64,000 bases of DNA from Kallipyga massiliensis ph2 (GCF_000311985.1 NZ_HE978586.1:136146-200145); one strand, 5' to 3'. Numbered from the stretch's first letter, positions 44,298 through 55,284 are shown. Notes: generated from the sequence alone by a model not told the origin. Program-made: numbers and translations.

Positions 44298-45206
44298 TCA
44301 ATGAGGATGACCCGGTCCCTGCGACCCTAGGCCCCTGGCCTCCTCCTGGCTGGGTTGATAGTTTCTTTCCTCCTCCAGGGAAAGGACCGGGATGGACCGG
44401 TAATTTTCGGAAGGACCGAAGGTCCGTTGGAAGTAGTCCGACAGGGGCCGCCCCTCCAAAAGATAGGCCTCCAGGAGGGGGACCAATTCCCCATAGCGGT
44501 CCAGAGCCAGTGCCCGAAGCTTGTCCAGGCGGAGGTTGGAGTCCGCGCAAGCCGGATCCTCCTCCCGGTCCACAAAGAGGTCCTTGAGGGCCGACTTGGG
44601 CGAGACCATGCCCAAGAAGCCCCGGACCAACTTCCGGCGACCCGGCCCGGAGGTGGAGAAAACCCGGAGGATCTTGGCCTGGCCCTCCATGCAGGAGTAG
44701 ATCTCATCCGGCGGTAGGCCATAAATGACCCCAATGGTCCGGGCATCCTCCCGGTTGGGGTCAATCAGGTAGGCCCTGGGATAGGTGGATGGATCCTCCA
44801 CCCCATTCTTCCGCATCAAATAGCCATCATATTGGGATTCGATGAGGTTGTGGGAGACGGCGGAGACCTCCTCCTTGCGTTCTATATAGGGATGGCAGGT
44901 GGAATCCAGGGTAAAGTGGGAGAGCATGGCAAAGGCATAGATCATGATCTCCTCTTCCTTGCGGGGGTGTTTCTCCAGGGCCCGGCGGAATTTTTCGAAC
45001 ATTTTCATAGCGGGCTGGTCATGGATTTTTCCGCCCAGTTTATTCTGGATGATCTTGGACCAGGGCTTGGCGTAGAAAAGGAGGTCGGGGCCCTGGACGC
45101 CGAAATTGTATAAGGAGGGCCGGCGGTCAATAGACCGGATCCATTCGCTGGGCAGCTTGGTCAGGCAATCCTGGCCAAACTGAAAGTGGGCATAGGTTGT
45201 GGGCAT
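44298..45206 (-). CDS. zinc-dependent phospholipase C-family protein
   Basis: 302 residues related to the PF00882 family (zinc-dependent phospholipase C). Early TTYAHFQFGQDCL, GVQGPDLLFY and LSHFTLDSTCHPYIE carry the His/Asp pattern that binds metals in the family. No signal peptide is visible, unlike secreted clostridial alpha-toxins, so this is the cytoplasmic group whose substrate is unknown. The C-terminal 50 residues are low complexity. 12 nt downstream of uvrA. Confidence 0.8.
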   Translation of the reverse strand: MPTTYAHFQFGQDCLTKLPSEWIRSIDRRPSLYNFGVQGPDLLFYAKPWSKIIQNKLGGKIHDQPAMKMFEKFRRALEKHPRKEEEIMIYAFAMLSHFTLDSTCHPYIERKEEVSAVSHNLIESQYDGYLMRKNGVEDPSTYPRAYLIDPNREDARTIGVIYGLPPDEIYSCMEGQAKILRVFSTSGPGRRKLVRGFLGMVSPKSALKDLFVDREEDPACADSNLRLDKLRALALDRYGELVPLLEAYLLEGRPLSDYFQRTFGPSENYRSIPVLSLEEERNYQPSQEEARGLGSQGPGHPH

Positions 45207-45218
45207 GGCATATCCTTT

Positions 45219-48074
45219 CTACTTTTTATTCCCCAGGGTCCGGTCCCGGTCCAGGACCGGGGCCAGGAATTTTCCGGTATAGGAGGAGGGGTCACGGGCT
45301 ACCTCTTCAGGGGTCCCCTCAGTCACAATCTCTCCGCCCCGGGCTCCGCCTTCGGGTCCCAGGTCCACGATATAGTCCGCATACTTAATGACATCCAAAT
45401 TGTGTTCAATGACCACGATGGAATTGCCCTGGTCGATCAGGCGGTCAAAGACCTTGACCAACTTGTCGATGTCGTGGACATGGAGGCCGGTTGTGGGCTC
45501 ATCCAGGATATAAATGGTCCTTCCCGTTGAGACCTTGCCCAGTTCGGCGGCCAGCTTGACCCGCTGGGCCTCCCCGCCGGAAAGCTCAGGCGAAGGCTGG
45601 CCCACCTTGAGATAGCCTAAACCCACATCCACCAGGGTTTGGAGCTTGCGTTGAATCCCGGCGTGGTTCTTGAAGAAGTCCAGGGCCTCTTCGATAGTCA
45701 TCTCCAAGACATCGGCGATGGTCTTCCCCCGGTAGCGGACCTGGAGGGTCTCCCGGTTGTAGCGGGCGCCATGGCAGACTTCGCAGGGGACGTAGACGTC
45801 GGGGAGGAAATGCATCTCCACCTTGATGGTCCCATCCCCCTTGCAGGCTTCGCACCGCCCTCCTTTTACATTAAAGGAGAACCGGCCCTTGTCATAGCCC
45901 CGCATCTTGGCATCATTCGAAGAAGCGAAGACGTCACGGATGAGGTCGAAGACCTTGGTGTAGGTGGCCGGGTTGGACCGAGGCGTCCGGCCGATAGGCG
46001 ACTGGTCGATCTCAATGACCTTGTCCAGCTGGTCCAGTCCCTCGATCCCCTTGTATTTTCCGGGCCGGATGTGGGCCTTGTTGAGGCGGTTGGCCAGGAC
46101 CTTGTAGAGGATGCCTTCGACGAAGGAGGACTTTCCCGACCCGGAAACTCCGGTGATGGCGGTCAGGACCCCCAGGGGGATCTTTACGTCGATTCCCTTG
46201 AGGTTGTTCTCCCGGCAGCCCTTGACCTTAAGCCAGCCGGAAGGCGTTCGCCGCTCCTCCGGGACGGGGATGAACTTCCGGTGGGCCAGGTAGTCTCCGG
46301 TGATGGAGCCCGGGGTTTGGATGATCTTGTCGAAGGGGCCCTGGGCCACAATCTGCCCACCCAGGAGGCCGGCCCCCGGACCCACGTCCACGATCCAGTC
46401 GGCCGCCCGCATGGTGTCCTCATCGTGTTCCACGATGATCAGGGTGTTGCCCAGGTCGGTCAGGTTCCGGAGGGCAGCCAGGAGGCGGTTGTTGTCCCGC
46501 TGGTGGAGGCCGATGGAGGGTTCATCCAAAACATAGACCACCCCGACCAGGCCGGCCCCGATCTGGGTGGCCAAGCGGATCCGCTGGGACTCCCCGCCCG
46601 ACAGGGTGGCGGCATAGCGGTCCAGGGTCAGGTAGTCCAGGCCCACGTCGATGAGGAACTTGAGCCGAGCCCGGACCTCCTTGAGGATGGGGGCTGCGAT
46701 GATGGCCTCGCTCTCGGAGAAGGTCAGTTTTTCCGTCCAGTCATAGGCTTCCTGGATGGACATCCGGTTGAATTCGGCGATATTCTTATCAGCGATATGG
46801 ACCGAGAGGGCCTCAGGCCGGAGGCGGTCCCCATGGCAAGTCTCGCAGGTGTTCTCCGCCATAAAGTCCCGGATCCTCTTCTGGGTCCCCTCCCCCCCGG
46901 ACTTGAAGCGGCGGGTCAGGTTGGGGATGGTCCCCTCCCAGCTGTCTCTGTAGGTCTTTTGGCCGGAGAAATGGGAGTTGAAGGAGAAGGTAACGATCCG
47001 GTCGGACCCCCAAAGAAGGGCATCCATCACCTCATCAGGTGCCTGGCCGATGGGCTGGTCTAGAGGCCAATCGTAGGCTTGGGCCACGGCCCGGATCATC
47101 TCATAATAGAAGGTCCCCTTGCCCGAGGTCGCATAGGGGGCCACGGCCCCTTCTTCGATGGAAAGGTCGGGGTTGGGGATGCAGAGCTGGGCATCCACCT
47201 GGGCATGGAAGCCCAGACCCGAACAATCGGGGCAGGCCCCCAAGGGGGAGTTGAAGGAAAGGAGGCGGGGCTCGATTTCCTCCAGGGTCATGTGGCCCTC
47301 AGGGCAGGCCAACTTGGAGGAGTAGGTGTGGGAATCCACCACTTCCTTGTCGGGGCCCAGCTGGTCCACAATGACCGTCCCCCCGGATTCAGCCAGGGCT
47401 GTCTCCACGGAGGAGGTCAGGCGGGAGGCGATCCCCTCCCGGACGATGAGGCGGTCCACGACGATGGAAATGTCGTGGCGGAGGTTCTTCTCCAGTTCGA
47501 TGTCTTCGATGAGGTCACGCATGACCCCATCCACCAGGACCCGGGAGAAGCCTCGCTTTTGGAGGTTGGACAGGGCGTTTTTATGCATCCCTTTCTTCCC
47601 CCGGATGACCGGGGAGAGGACCAGGATCCGGGTCCGGTCGGGCAGGGCCAGGATGGAATCCACAATCTCATCCACCGACATGGCCTCAATGGGGGCCCCA
47701 CAGGCCGGGCAGAAGGCATGGCCCGCCTTGGCGAAGAGGAGGCGGAGGTAGTCGTTGATTTCCGTCACCGTGGAGACCGTGGACCGGGGGTTCCGGTTGG
47801 TGGTCTTCTGGTCGATGGAGATGGCCGGGGACAGACCCTCGACCAAGTCCACGTCCGGCTTGTCCATCTGGCCCAGGAACATCCGGGCATAGGAAGAGAG
47901 GGACTCGACATAGCGCCGCTGTCCCTCCGCATAGATGGTATCAAAAGCCAGGGAGGACTTGCCTGAACCGGAAAGTCCCGTCATCACAATCATCTTATTT
48001 CTGGGCAGGGTCAGGTCCACGTCCTTGAGGTTGTTGACCTTGGCCCCCTTAATCACGATGTTTTCTAGGCTCAT
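45219..48074 (-). CDS. uvrA: excinuclease ABC subunit A
   Basis: Damage-recognition ATPase of nucleotide excision repair, 951 residues. Two ABC modules: Walker A GLSGSGKSS and GVSGSGKSS; signatures LSGGESQRIRLA and LSGGEAQRVKLA. Zinc modules CPACG, CPEGH...CPDCS and CEACKGDG...CEVCHG are complete. ATG 48074 follows AAGGAGA. Encoded directly after uvrB, as in many Bacillota. Confidence 0.98.
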   Translation of the reverse strand: MSLENIVIKGAKVNNLKDVDLTLPRNKMIVMTGLSGSGKSSLAFDTIYAEGQRRYVESLSSYARMFLGQMDKPDVDLVEGLSPAISIDQKTTNRNPRSTVSTVTEINDYLRLLFAKAGHAFCPACGAPIEAMSVDEIVDSILALPDRTRILVLSPVIRGKKGMHKNALSNLQKRGFSRVLVDGVMRDLIEDIELEKNLRHDISIVVDRLIVREGIASRLTSSVETALAESGGTVIVDQLGPDKEVVDSHTYSSKLACPEGHMTLEEIEPRLLSFNSPLGACPDCSGLGFHAQVDAQLCIPNPDLSIEEGAVAPYATSGKGTFYYEMIRAVAQAYDWPLDQPIGQAPDEVMDALLWGSDRIVTFSFNSHFSGQKTYRDSWEGTIPNLTRRFKSGGEGTQKRIRDFMAENTCETCHGDRLRPEALSVHIADKNIAEFNRMSIQEAYDWTEKLTFSESEAIIAAPILKEVRARLKFLIDVGLDYLTLDRYAATLSGGESQRIRLATQIGAGLVGVVYVLDEPSIGLHQRDNNRLLAALRNLTDLGNTLIIVEHDEDTMRAADWIVDVGPGAGLLGGQIVAQGPFDKIIQTPGSITGDYLAHRKFIPVPEERRTPSGWLKVKGCRENNLKGIDVKIPLGVLTAITGVSGSGKSSFVEGILYKVLANRLNKAHIRPGKYKGIEGLDQLDKVIEIDQSPIGRTPRSNPATYTKVFDLIRDVFASSNDAKMRGYDKGRFSFNVKGGRCEACKGDGTIKVEMHFLPDVYVPCEVCHGARYNRETLQVRYRGKTIADVLEMTIEEALDFFKNHAGIQRKLQTLVDVGLGYLKVGQPSPELSGGEAQRVKLAAELGKVSTGRTIYILDEPTTGLHVHDIDKLVKVFDRLIDQGNSIVVIEHNLDVIKYADYIVDLGPEGGARGGEIVTEGTPEEVARDPSSYTGKFLAPVLDRDRTLGNKK

Positions 48075-48119
48075 ATGTCTCCTTCGTCTCTATTTCAAGG
48101 CCGGCTTGACCCGGCCGAA

Positions 48120-50120
48120 TCAGTCTATCTTATAGTCCTGCTTCATCTTCCGAATGGTGTCACGGATGGTGGCTGCCCGCTCGAAGTCCAGTTCCTCGGC
48201 TGCCTTCCGCATCTCCAGGTCCATGTTGAGGAGGAGTTCCTTGATGTCCTGGACCGAGAAGGTCTCCTTGTCCTGGAACTTGTCCTCCCCATCGCCCAGG
48301 TAGGTTCCCACCTCTTCTGCAGCAACAGCGGTGGAGAGGAGGTCGTGGACGGTCTTCTGGACCGACCGGGGGGTGATGTGGTGTTCCTTGTTATAGGCCT
48401 CCTGGATGGACCGGCGGCGGGAGGTTTCATCGATGGCCACCTGCATAGACCGGGTGATTTGGTCCCCATAGAGGATGACCTTTCCCCTTTCGTTTCGGGC
48501 AGCCCGGCCGATGGTCTGGATCAGGGAGGTTTCCGACCGGAGGAAGCCCTCCTTGTCGGCATCCAGGATGCAAATCAGGGAAACTTCCGGAATATCCAAG
48601 CCCTCACGGAGGAGGTTGATCCCCACCAGGACATCGTACTTCTTCAACCGGAGGTCCCGGATGATCTCCATCCGCTCCATGGTGGCAATGTCCGAGTGCA
48701 TGTAGGTGACCTTGATCCCTGCCTCTTCCAGATAATTGGTCAGGTCTTCCGCCATCTTTTTGGTCAGGGTGGTGACCAGGGTCCGGTCTCCTTGGTCAGT
48801 CGTCTTCCGGATCTCAGCCATGAGGTCATCGATCTGGTGCTTGGTCGGTCGGACCTCCACCAGGGGGTCCAGGAGGCCGGTGGGCCGGATGACCTGGTCG
48901 ACAATCTGGGTGGAATGCTCATTTTCGTAGGGGCCGGGGGTAGCCGACATGAAGACGGCCTGGTCGACCAGGGCCTCCCACTCCTCGAATTTCAAGGGCC
49001 GGTTGTCCAGGGCTGAAGGCAGGCGGAAGCCGAAGTCGATGAGGTTTTGCTTCCGGGAAATATCTCCATTGATCATCCCCCGGAGCTGGGGTAGGGTGGC
49101 GTGGGACTCATCGATGACCATGAGGAAGTCCTCCGGGAAATAGTCGATCAGGGTGTAGGGACGGGAGCCCGGGGCCCGGCCGGAAATATGGCGGGAGTAA
49201 TTTTCAATCCCCGAGCAATAGCCGATCTCCTTCATCATCTCCAGGTCATAGAGGGTCCTCTGCTCCAGGCGCTGGGCCTCAACCAGCTTGGACTGGGACC
49301 GGAGTTCTTCCAGCCGGTCCTCCAATTCCTCTTCGATGGTGACCACGGCCCTTTCCATCTTCTTGTGGGTGGTGGCAAAGTGGGAGGCCGGATAGATCAT
49401 GACGTAGTTTCGGGCTTCCAGGATTTCCCCGGTCAGGTCGTCGAATTCCAGGATCCGATCGATCTCGTCCCCAAAGAATTCCACCCGGATTGCATTTTCC
49501 GAAGTGGAGGCCGGGAAAATATCCAGGGTATCCCCCTTGAGGCGGAAGGTCCCCCGTTGGAAGTCGATGTCGTTGCGGACAAACTGGATGTCCACCAGGC
49601 GCATGAGGACTTCTTCAATAGGGATGATCTGGCCGGTCCGAAGGGAGAGGGTGAGCTTGAGGTAGTCCTCCGGGTCACCCAGACCATAGATACAGGAAAC
49701 CGAAGCCACCACGATGACGTCCTTCCGCTGGAAGAGCTGGGTGGTGGCTGAGTGGCGGAGGCGGTCAATCTCGTCGTTGATGGAGGCATCCTTGGCGATA
49801 TAAGTATCGGTCGCCGCCACATAGGCCTCGGGCTGGTAGTAATCATAGTAGGAGACAAAGAATTCCACAGCATTGTCGGGGAAGAATTCCTTGAATTCGG
49901 CGGCCAGCTGGGAGGCCAGAGTCTTATTATGGGCGATGACCAGGGTGGGTTTTTGGACCCGCTCGATGATATTGGCCATGGTGAAGGTCTTCCCCGACCC
50001 GGTCACCCCCCGAAGGGTCTGGTAGTGGTCCCCCCGTTGAATGCCCTCGACCAGGCGGTCGATAGCCTGGGGCTGGTCGCCCGTGGGTTTGTATGGGGAA
50101 TGAATCTTAAATGGAGGCAA
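48120..50120 (-). CDS. uvrB: excinuclease ABC subunit B
   Basis: Damage-verifying helicase-like subunit, 666 residues. It starts at TTG 50120 ([20 protein letters not shown] follows) with AAGGA 6 nt upstream. Walker [10 protein letters not shown]; the beta-hairpin region [31 protein letters not shown]; and the C-terminal UVR motif [20 protein letters not shown]. Between ctpA and uvrA. Confidence 0.98.
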   Translation of the reverse strand: MPPFKIHSPYKPTGDQPQAIDRLVEGIQRGDHYQTLRGVTGSGKTFTMANIIERVQKPTLVIAHNKTLASQLAAEFKEFFPDNAVEFFVSYYDYYQPEAYVAATDTYIAKDASINDEIDRLRHSATTQLFQRKDVIVVASVSCIYGLGDPEDYLKLTLSLRTGQIIPIEEVLMRLVDIQFVRNDIDFQRGTFRLKGDTLDIFPASTSENAIRVEFFGDEIDRILEFDDLTGEILEARNYVMIYPASHFATTHKKMERAVVTIEEELEDRLEELRSQSKLVEAQRLEQRTLYDLEMMKEIGYCSGIENYSRHISGRAPGSRPYTLIDYFPEDFLMVIDESHATLPQLRGMINGDISRKQNLIDFGFRLPSALDNRPLKFEEWEALVDQAVFMSATPGPYENEHSTQIVDQVIRPTGLLDPLVEVRPTKHQIDDLMAEIRKTTDQGDRTLVTTLTKKMAEDLTNYLEEAGIKVTYMHSDIATMERMEIIRDLRLKKYDVLVGINLLREGLDIPEVSLICILDADKEGFLRSETSLIQTIGRAARNERGKVILYGDQITRSMQVAIDETSRRRSIQEAYNKEHHITPRSVQKTVHDLLSTAVAAEEVGTYLGDGEDKFQDKETFSVQDIKELLLNMDLEMRKAAEELDFERAATIRDTIRKMKQDYKID

Positions 50121-50139
50121 GGTCGATCCTTCCTAAATC

Positions 50140-51546
50140 TTACTCTGCACTAGAACTTTCTTGGGGTTTCTCTTCCGGTTGGGAGGAAGCTGGCTTTTGA
50201 CCGGACTCCGCCGCCGATGAGGATTGGCCCTCTTCCGAAGAAGCCGGTTCTGAAGAGGCCTCTTCCCCGGTCCGGGGGAGGAAGGGCTTGAGGTCAAAGG
50301 ATTTGGCCTTGGCCGGGTCCACCCGGTCGCCGGTCAGGGTCTTGACCAGGGCAATCGCTGCCCGGAGCTGGTTATCTTGATCCATAAAGTCCGGACCGAT
50401 CCCCTTGGCCTCCTCATTGAGGTCCAGTTCGAGGTCCGGTCCAATCCCCACCTCATGGATGTGGGTCCCATTGGGGGTCAGGTATTCAGCCATGGTCAGC
50501 TTGAAGCCGCCGCCTTTCCCTCCGCCCAGGGGGTAGAGGCGCTGGACGATCCCCTTGCCGAAGGTGGTCTTGCCCAAGACCAGAGCCCTCTGATTGTCCT
50601 TGAGGGCGCCGGTCATGATTTCCGAGGCAGAAGCAGATCCCTCGTTAACAAGGACCACCATGGGTATGGCGATGTGCTCCTTATCCGAGGTCGCTACATC
50701 TTCCTTCTTTTGCTTGTCCACGGTGGTGACAATTTTTCCTTCGCCCAGGACATTGTCGGCCATTTTGATGACCATATCCAAGAGACCGCCGGGGTTGTTC
50801 CGGAGGTCCAAAACCAGACGTTCCGCCCCCTGGTCCATGAGAGAGCGGAGGGCCTGATCGAACTCATCCGCCGTCGTTTCATTAAATTGAGTGACCTGGA
50901 CGTAGCCCACTTGGTCGTCCAAAAGTTTGGCATTGACCGTTTTGACGTTGATTTCCGCCCGGGTCAAGGTCTTGTCTTCGCTCTTCAGGACCCCGGTCCC
51001 TTCCCGGCGGATGGTGACGGTGACCTGGGTCCCGGGAGTTCCCCTCATGGCCTTCGTCGCCTCATTGAGCTCGCTGCCCAAGTAGGTGACCCCGTCCACA
51101 GCCAGGATCTTATCCCCGGACCGGATGCCCGCCCGGGCCGCCGGGGTCCCTTCGATGGGGGAAACGACCGTGATGAGGTTGTCCTCCCCCGCCGTCACCA
51201 CCAAACCGATGCCGGCAAAGGAGCCCGAGGTGTCCTCCATGAGGGCATCGTACTCTTCCTTGGTGTAGTATTCCGAATAGGGGTCGCCCAGGCCGGCAAA
51301 GAGACCCTTATAGATGCCGGTTTCCAGGTCCTCATCCTTATAATCAAAGATGTAGTCCCTTTTGATGATCTTCCTGTAGTTTTCGACGTTCTTCATGATC
51401 CTTTCCATCTCCTGGCTCTGGGGATCTCCACCGACAATGCTGGCCAGGGGGTTATCCAGGCTGGAATTGGCTCCCAGGAAGTAACCGCCCAGGGAGAAGC
51501 CCACCAGAAGGATGATGAGCAAAAGAACTTTACCGATTTTTTTCAT
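50140..51546 (-). CDS. ctpA: S41 family carboxyl-terminal processing protease
   Basis: Membrane-anchored PDZ protease, 468 residues. One N-terminal transmembrane helix (VLLLIILLVGFSLGGYFLGA), PDZ domain (about 95-180; GIRSGDKILAVDGV), and catalytic domain with GSASASEIMTGALKD (nucleophile Ser) and LGKTTFGKGIVQ (Lys). The last 50 residues are a Ser/Glu/Pro-rich tail, perhaps exposed in the wall. The usual family role is trimming exported proteins or controlling wall hydrolases. First gene of the ctpA-uvrB-uvrA unit. Confidence 0.95.
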   Translation of the reverse strand: MKKIGKVLLLIILLVGFSLGGYFLGANSSLDNPLASIVGGDPQSQEMERIMKNVENYRKIIKRDYIFDYKDEDLETGIYKGLFAGLGDPYSEYYTKEEYDALMEDTSGSFAGIGLVVTAGEDNLITVVSPIEGTPAARAGIRSGDKILAVDGVTYLGSELNEATKAMRGTPGTQVTVTIRREGTGVLKSEDKTLTRAEINVKTVNAKLLDDQVGYVQVTQFNETTADEFDQALRSLMDQGAERLVLDLRNNPGGLLDMVIKMADNVLGEGKIVTTVDKQKKEDVATSDKEHIAIPMVVLVNEGSASASEIMTGALKDNQRALVLGKTTFGKGIVQRLYPLGGGKGGGFKLTMAEYLTPNGTHIHEVGIGPDLELDLNEEAKGIGPDFMDQDNQLRAAIALVKTLTGDRVDPAKAKSFDLKPFLPRTGEEASSEPASSEEGQSSSAAESGQKPASSQPEEKPQESSSAE

Positions 51547-51608
51547 GGTTATGTCTCCTTATATGGCTTGAAAAAGTGCCGTGACTTTGTCATATTCGCA
51601 TCTTTAAT

Positions 51609-51617
51609 ATTATACCA
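51609..51617 (-). promoter_or_regulatory. extended -10 promoter of the ctpA-uvrBA unit
   Basis: TGGTATAAT on the minus strand, about 63 nt upstream of the ctpA ATG. No clear -35, consistent with an extended -10 promoter. No LexA/DinR site was recognised. Confidence 0.55.
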
Positions 51618-51644
51618 TGCCAAACCCGCTTATTTCGGTCCATG

Positions 51645-51681
51645 AAAAAATCCCTCCGCCCCTGAAAGGGAATGGAGGGAT
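51645..51681 (-). terminator. terminator of the ABC exporter operon
   Basis: ATCCCTCC (51650-51657) pairs with GGAGGGAT (51674-51681), with a CCCTTTCAGGGG inner hairpin, then TTTTTCATG on the minus strand, 31 nt after the permease stop. Confidence 0.85.
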
Positions 51682-51712
51682 CTTCTGTTCACTTTTCTGC
51701 TTCCGGGGTCTG

Positions 51713-54598
51713 TCAGAAGGTCTCCCCCTTGATCCAGGCCATTGGGTGGTCCAAATCCAGCTTCCGCTTGGCATAGGCGATGGTGATGAAGACCACGACC
51801 ACCACCGTCCCCACGGCAATGGCCAGGGAGGTCCAAGGAATGTAGTAGTTAACAATTTCCGCATGGTCCTTCATGACCTTGGCCATGGCAAAACAGGCCA
51901 GTAGGGAGAGGGGGATGGCCACAAGGAGGGCCTTGAACCCGTAGTAGGCCCCCTCCACGACCAGCATCCGGTTGAGCTGGCGGTCGTCCATGCCCACGGT
52001 CTTGAGGATGGCGAAGTCCCGCCGGCGGAGGATCATATTGGTGGAGATGGCATTGAACATATTGGCGATGACGATCAGGCTGATGAAGGTGATAAAGAGG
52101 GTGGCAAAGACGCCGACCATGGTGACCATCCGGCGCATGAGGTCCGTATTATCCCGAACATCAACAATGGTGTGTCTTTGGCTATCCCCATCGGAAAGCC
52201 GCTTGACTTCCTCCATGACCTTTTCGTGGCTATTTCCCTGGTCGGTGACCGAGATAGCCCCACGGAAGTCCCGGTATTCCAGGTCCTCTTCCGGGAAGAC
52301 TTCCCTAACCCTGGACAGGGGGAAGTAGAGGCAAGCCTGACCGGCCCCGCCGCCCAAGGGGGCCCGGTCTGTCATGGCCCCCAGGGTCACCGGTTTGGCG
52401 GACTCCACCTGGTCCGGGCTCTTTACCAGGTCCTCCTTTGTCGTGGTATTTCCCCCTTCAAGATCTGGAATATAGGTATAGACCAGGTTCCCCTTCTGAT
52501 CTTTCCCTAAGATGGCCTCAACATAGCCCTCCTGGTGAGACAGAGAAAGAATGGAAAGGCTAAGATTCTTTTCCTCCTTCAGGTAGGGGGTTTCTTCGGA
52601 CCGGACCCCTCCAGATTTCAGGAATTGATGGGTGGTCTTCCGGTTCAGGAGGACCCCACGGACCTTTCCACCCTCAAAATAGGCGTTGGGGTCCTGGCCC
52701 AGGGACTGGACATAGGTCCGGAAGTAGGCATCATCCAGGAAGGCCAGACTGACTCTTTCTCTCAGGTCTTCTCCCCGGTCCCACTGGGTCAGGAAAACTT
52801 CCGTATCCGTGTCAACCTGGCTCCCCTCCGTGGCCTGTCTCTTCCTGGCGGCCACCAGCTTGTCATCGTGGACCCCTTTAGGAAAAAGAGCATAGGCTTC
52901 GGTATGGAAGGCAAGGTTGGACCGATCGACACCGGGAATGGCCCGGATTTTTTTCAGGAGACCTTCTTGGTGAGCCAGGCTCCCATTTTCACTCTCTTCC
53001 GACTCCCCTTTCCCTTGGACCATGAGACCCGGGGCAACATCCCAAAAATGGTAGGAGATGTCGGCTTGGTTATCGCCCAAGGAGGCCCGGTTCATGGTCG
53101 ATTGGACCTGACCGATAAAGGCAGAGGATGTCACAAAGAGGATGACGGAAAGGGCCAGGGAAAAGACGGTCGCCCGTTGGTGACCCTTCTCCCGCTTCTG
53201 GTTCTTAACCGCCAAGCCGCCTTCCGGACCGAAAAGCTTGGTCCAAAATCCGGAGGCCTTGACTTGCCGGGCCCTGAGTTTAACATCCTTTTCCATCCGC
53301 AGGGCCTGGATAGGAGTCATCCTCATGGCCCGGCGGGCGGGGAGGAAGGCGGAGATGAGGGTGGTCAGGATGCAGAGGAGGGCCGCCAGGAGGAGGGGGG
53401 CTAAGCTGATGACCGGTTCAATTTGGATGGTCCGGCCCGGGAGGACATAAGCAAGGTCCGGAACCATGGACCGGGCAAAATCGAAGGCCAGGAAGAGGCC
53501 CAGGTAGCCCAAAACTGCCCCGAGGAGGACCGCCGGCAGGCTGACAATGAGCCCCTCATAGAGGATGGACATGAGAATTTGCCGGTTGGTGGCCCCGATG
53601 GACCGGAGCATGCCGTACTGGCGGGTCCGCTCCATGACGGAGATGGAGAAGGCGTTGTAGATCAGGCTGATGGTGGCCAGGGCGATGATGACGATGAGGA
53701 TGGTTGCCAGGGTCCAAATGGCCCGGGCCAAGGGCGAGGAGGTCACGCTTCCCTGGGTTTGGAGGAGGAATTCATGGAAGGTGATGAACTTCAAGTTCCC
53801 GGGCAGGTTCTTGTCCACCTGGTCCCAACCCTGGCCGGTATCCATGGCCTGGCCAATTAGTTTCTCCCGGTCCTGGTAGTCCCTGATGCCCCGGGCCCGG
53901 TCTTCAAAGGTGAAAAGAACCATCGAGGGCCCCTCCGCCTTTCCCCGGGTCAGGGCCGTATAGGCCGGCATAGATACCGGTTCCAGGTCAAAGGAGAGAC
54001 GTTGGTAGGTCCCCACTACCGTAAAGGTCATGGGCCGGGTTTGGACGAGTTTTTCATGGTCCGGACGATAATCAAGAGCTTCTCGGGCCATATCGTTAAT
54101 GGCCAACTGGCCATCGACTTCTCTTTTCCCCACGTCCAGGTGGAGGGTCTGGCCCAAGTCAAAGGTCACCCCTCCATTGGTCTTGAGGTGGTCGGGAAGG
54201 AGGATCTCCCCCTCCTTTTCCGGCATCCGCCCGCTGGTGAGGTTGATGGCGGCCAAATTCGGGGCTTCTTTGTCAATGGAATAGATCTGGAGGTAGGGCT
54301 TGTATTCATTGGTCGACCCGATGTCGGCAAAGCCCACCTCTTTCCAGACGGAGACCTTCCCCTGGTTAGGGACCTTTCGGGCTTCTTCCACTTCCTGGTC
54401 AGTCAAATTGTGCCAGTAGCCGTGGTAGGCACCTTCGCTTTCCACAGTGACCCGTTCAAAAAATTTCTGTCCGGAGTGGCCGCCCAGGGTGACTGCCGTC
54501 AGCATGATCATGGAGACGGTGATGCCCAGGATGGTGACCAGGGTCCGGGTCCCGTTCTTCTTCAGGCTCCGCCGGGTGAAGGCAAATAAGGCGTTCAT
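51713..54598 (-). CDS. FtsX-type ABC exporter permease (MacB-like, antimicrobial-peptide class)
   Basis: 961 residues. An N-terminal helix (TLVTILGITVSMIMLTAVTL) is followed by a large extracellular domain, a three-helix FtsX core (about 285-430), a linker, a further helix near 480, a second extracellular domain, and a second FtsX core at the C-terminus (about 835-950). The layout matches single-polypeptide permeases of clostridial and Peptostreptococcus-like exporters linked to two-component systems. Substrate unknown; drug or bacteriocin resistance and lipoprotein handling are both possible. Coupled to its ATPase by an ATGA overlap. Confidence 0.9.
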   Translation of the reverse strand: MNALFAFTRRSLKKNGTRTLVTILGITVSMIMLTAVTLGGHSGQKFFERVTVESEGAYHGYWHNLTDQEVEEARKVPNQGKVSVWKEVGFADIGSTNEYKPYLQIYSIDKEAPNLAAINLTSGRMPEKEGEILLPDHLKTNGGVTFDLGQTLHLDVGKREVDGQLAINDMAREALDYRPDHEKLVQTRPMTFTVVGTYQRLSFDLEPVSMPAYTALTRGKAEGPSMVLFTFEDRARGIRDYQDREKLIGQAMDTGQGWDQVDKNLPGNLKFITFHEFLLQTQGSVTSSPLARAIWTLATILIVIIALATISLIYNAFSISVMERTRQYGMLRSIGATNRQILMSILYEGLIVSLPAVLLGAVLGYLGLFLAFDFARSMVPDLAYVLPGRTIQIEPVISLAPLLLAALLCILTTLISAFLPARRAMRMTPIQALRMEKDVKLRARQVKASGFWTKLFGPEGGLAVKNQKREKGHQRATVFSLALSVILFVTSSAFIGQVQSTMNRASLGDNQADISYHFWDVAPGLMVQGKGESEESENGSLAHQEGLLKKIRAIPGVDRSNLAFHTEAYALFPKGVHDDKLVAARKRQATEGSQVDTDTEVFLTQWDRGEDLRERVSLAFLDDAYFRTYVQSLGQDPNAYFEGGKVRGVLLNRKTTHQFLKSGGVRSEETPYLKEEKNLSLSILSLSHQEGYVEAILGKDQKGNLVYTYIPDLEGGNTTTKEDLVKSPDQVESAKPVTLGAMTDRAPLGGGAGQACLYFPLSRVREVFPEEDLEYRDFRGAISVTDQGNSHEKVMEEVKRLSDGDSQRHTIVDVRDNTDLMRRMVTMVGVFATLFITFISLIVIANMFNAISTNMILRRRDFAILKTVGMDDRQLNRMLVVEGAYYGFKALLVAIPLSLLACFAMAKVMKDHAEIVNYYIPWTSLAIAVGTVVVVVFITIAYAKRKLDLDHPMAWIKGETF

Positions 54599-55284
54599 TG
54601 TCTCCCCCTTACCTGTTCATCCCGGATGATGAGGCCATCTTCAATGGAGAGGATCCGGTCGGCCTGGAGGGCAATGGACTCATCGTGGGTGATGACCAAA
54701 AGGGTCTGCTTGAAGGTCCGGTTGTAATATTTCAGGAGTTCGATGATGGCCTGGGAGTTCTTGGAATCCAGGTTCCCGGTCGGCTCATCGGCCAAAACAA
54801 TGGAAGGGGCATTCATGAGGGCCCGACCGATGGAGGCCCGTTGCTGCTGTCCTCCGGAGAGCTGGTTGGGGAGAGCGGCCCGGCAGTTTTCCAGACCCAG
54901 GGTTTGGATCAGGTCTTCCAGGCGGTCCCGGTTGATGGCCCTCCCGTCCAGGGTGACCGGGAGGGTCATGTTCTCTTCCACGGTCAGGACAGGGATGAGG
55001 TTGTAGAACTGGTAAACCAGGCCCACCTCCCGCCGGCGGAAGATGGCCAGGTTTTTATCATTTTGTTGGTAGACGTCTTGGCCGTTGACAAAGACCTTCC
55101 CGTCGGTCGGCCGGTCCACCCCGCCGATGGCATGGAGGAGGGTGGACTTCCCGGAGCCCGATGGGCCAATGATAGCCACAAACTCCCCCTTGTTGACGGA
55201 AAAAGAGACCCCGGCCAGGGCCTTGACCAAGTGGGGCTCCTTCCCATAGGTCTTGGTCAGGTTCTCAACGCGCAATACTTCCAT
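54595..55284 (-). CDS. ABC exporter ATPase (LolD/MacB class)
   Basis: 229 residues. Walker [11 protein letters not shown] loop [16 protein letters not shown], signature [15 protein letters not shown], Walker [14 protein letters not shown], switch VITHDE. The FYNLIP...LTVEEN pattern marks FtsX-partner ATPases. It starts 98 nt after the histidine-kinase stop, behind AAAGGAGG, with direct repeats in the gap that may bind the response regulator. Confidence 0.95.
   Translation of the reverse strand: MEVLRVENLTKTYGKEPHLVKALAGVSFSVNKGEFVAIIGPSGSGKSTLLHAIGGVDRPTDGKVFVNGQDVYQQNDKNLAIFRRREVGLVYQFYNLIPVLTVEENMTLPVTLDGRAINRDRLEDLIQTLGLENCRAALPNQLSGGQQQRASIGRALMNAPSIVLADEPTGNLDSKNSQAIIELLKYYNRTFKQTLLVITHDESIALQADRILSIEDGLIIRDEQVRGRQ

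Noticed and set aside
45639..47063. 474-codon plus-strand ORF opposite uvrA
   Set aside because: Antisense shadow of uvrA; composition (Gly, Asp, Val-rich) is that of reverse-complemented GC-rich codons, with no known domain.
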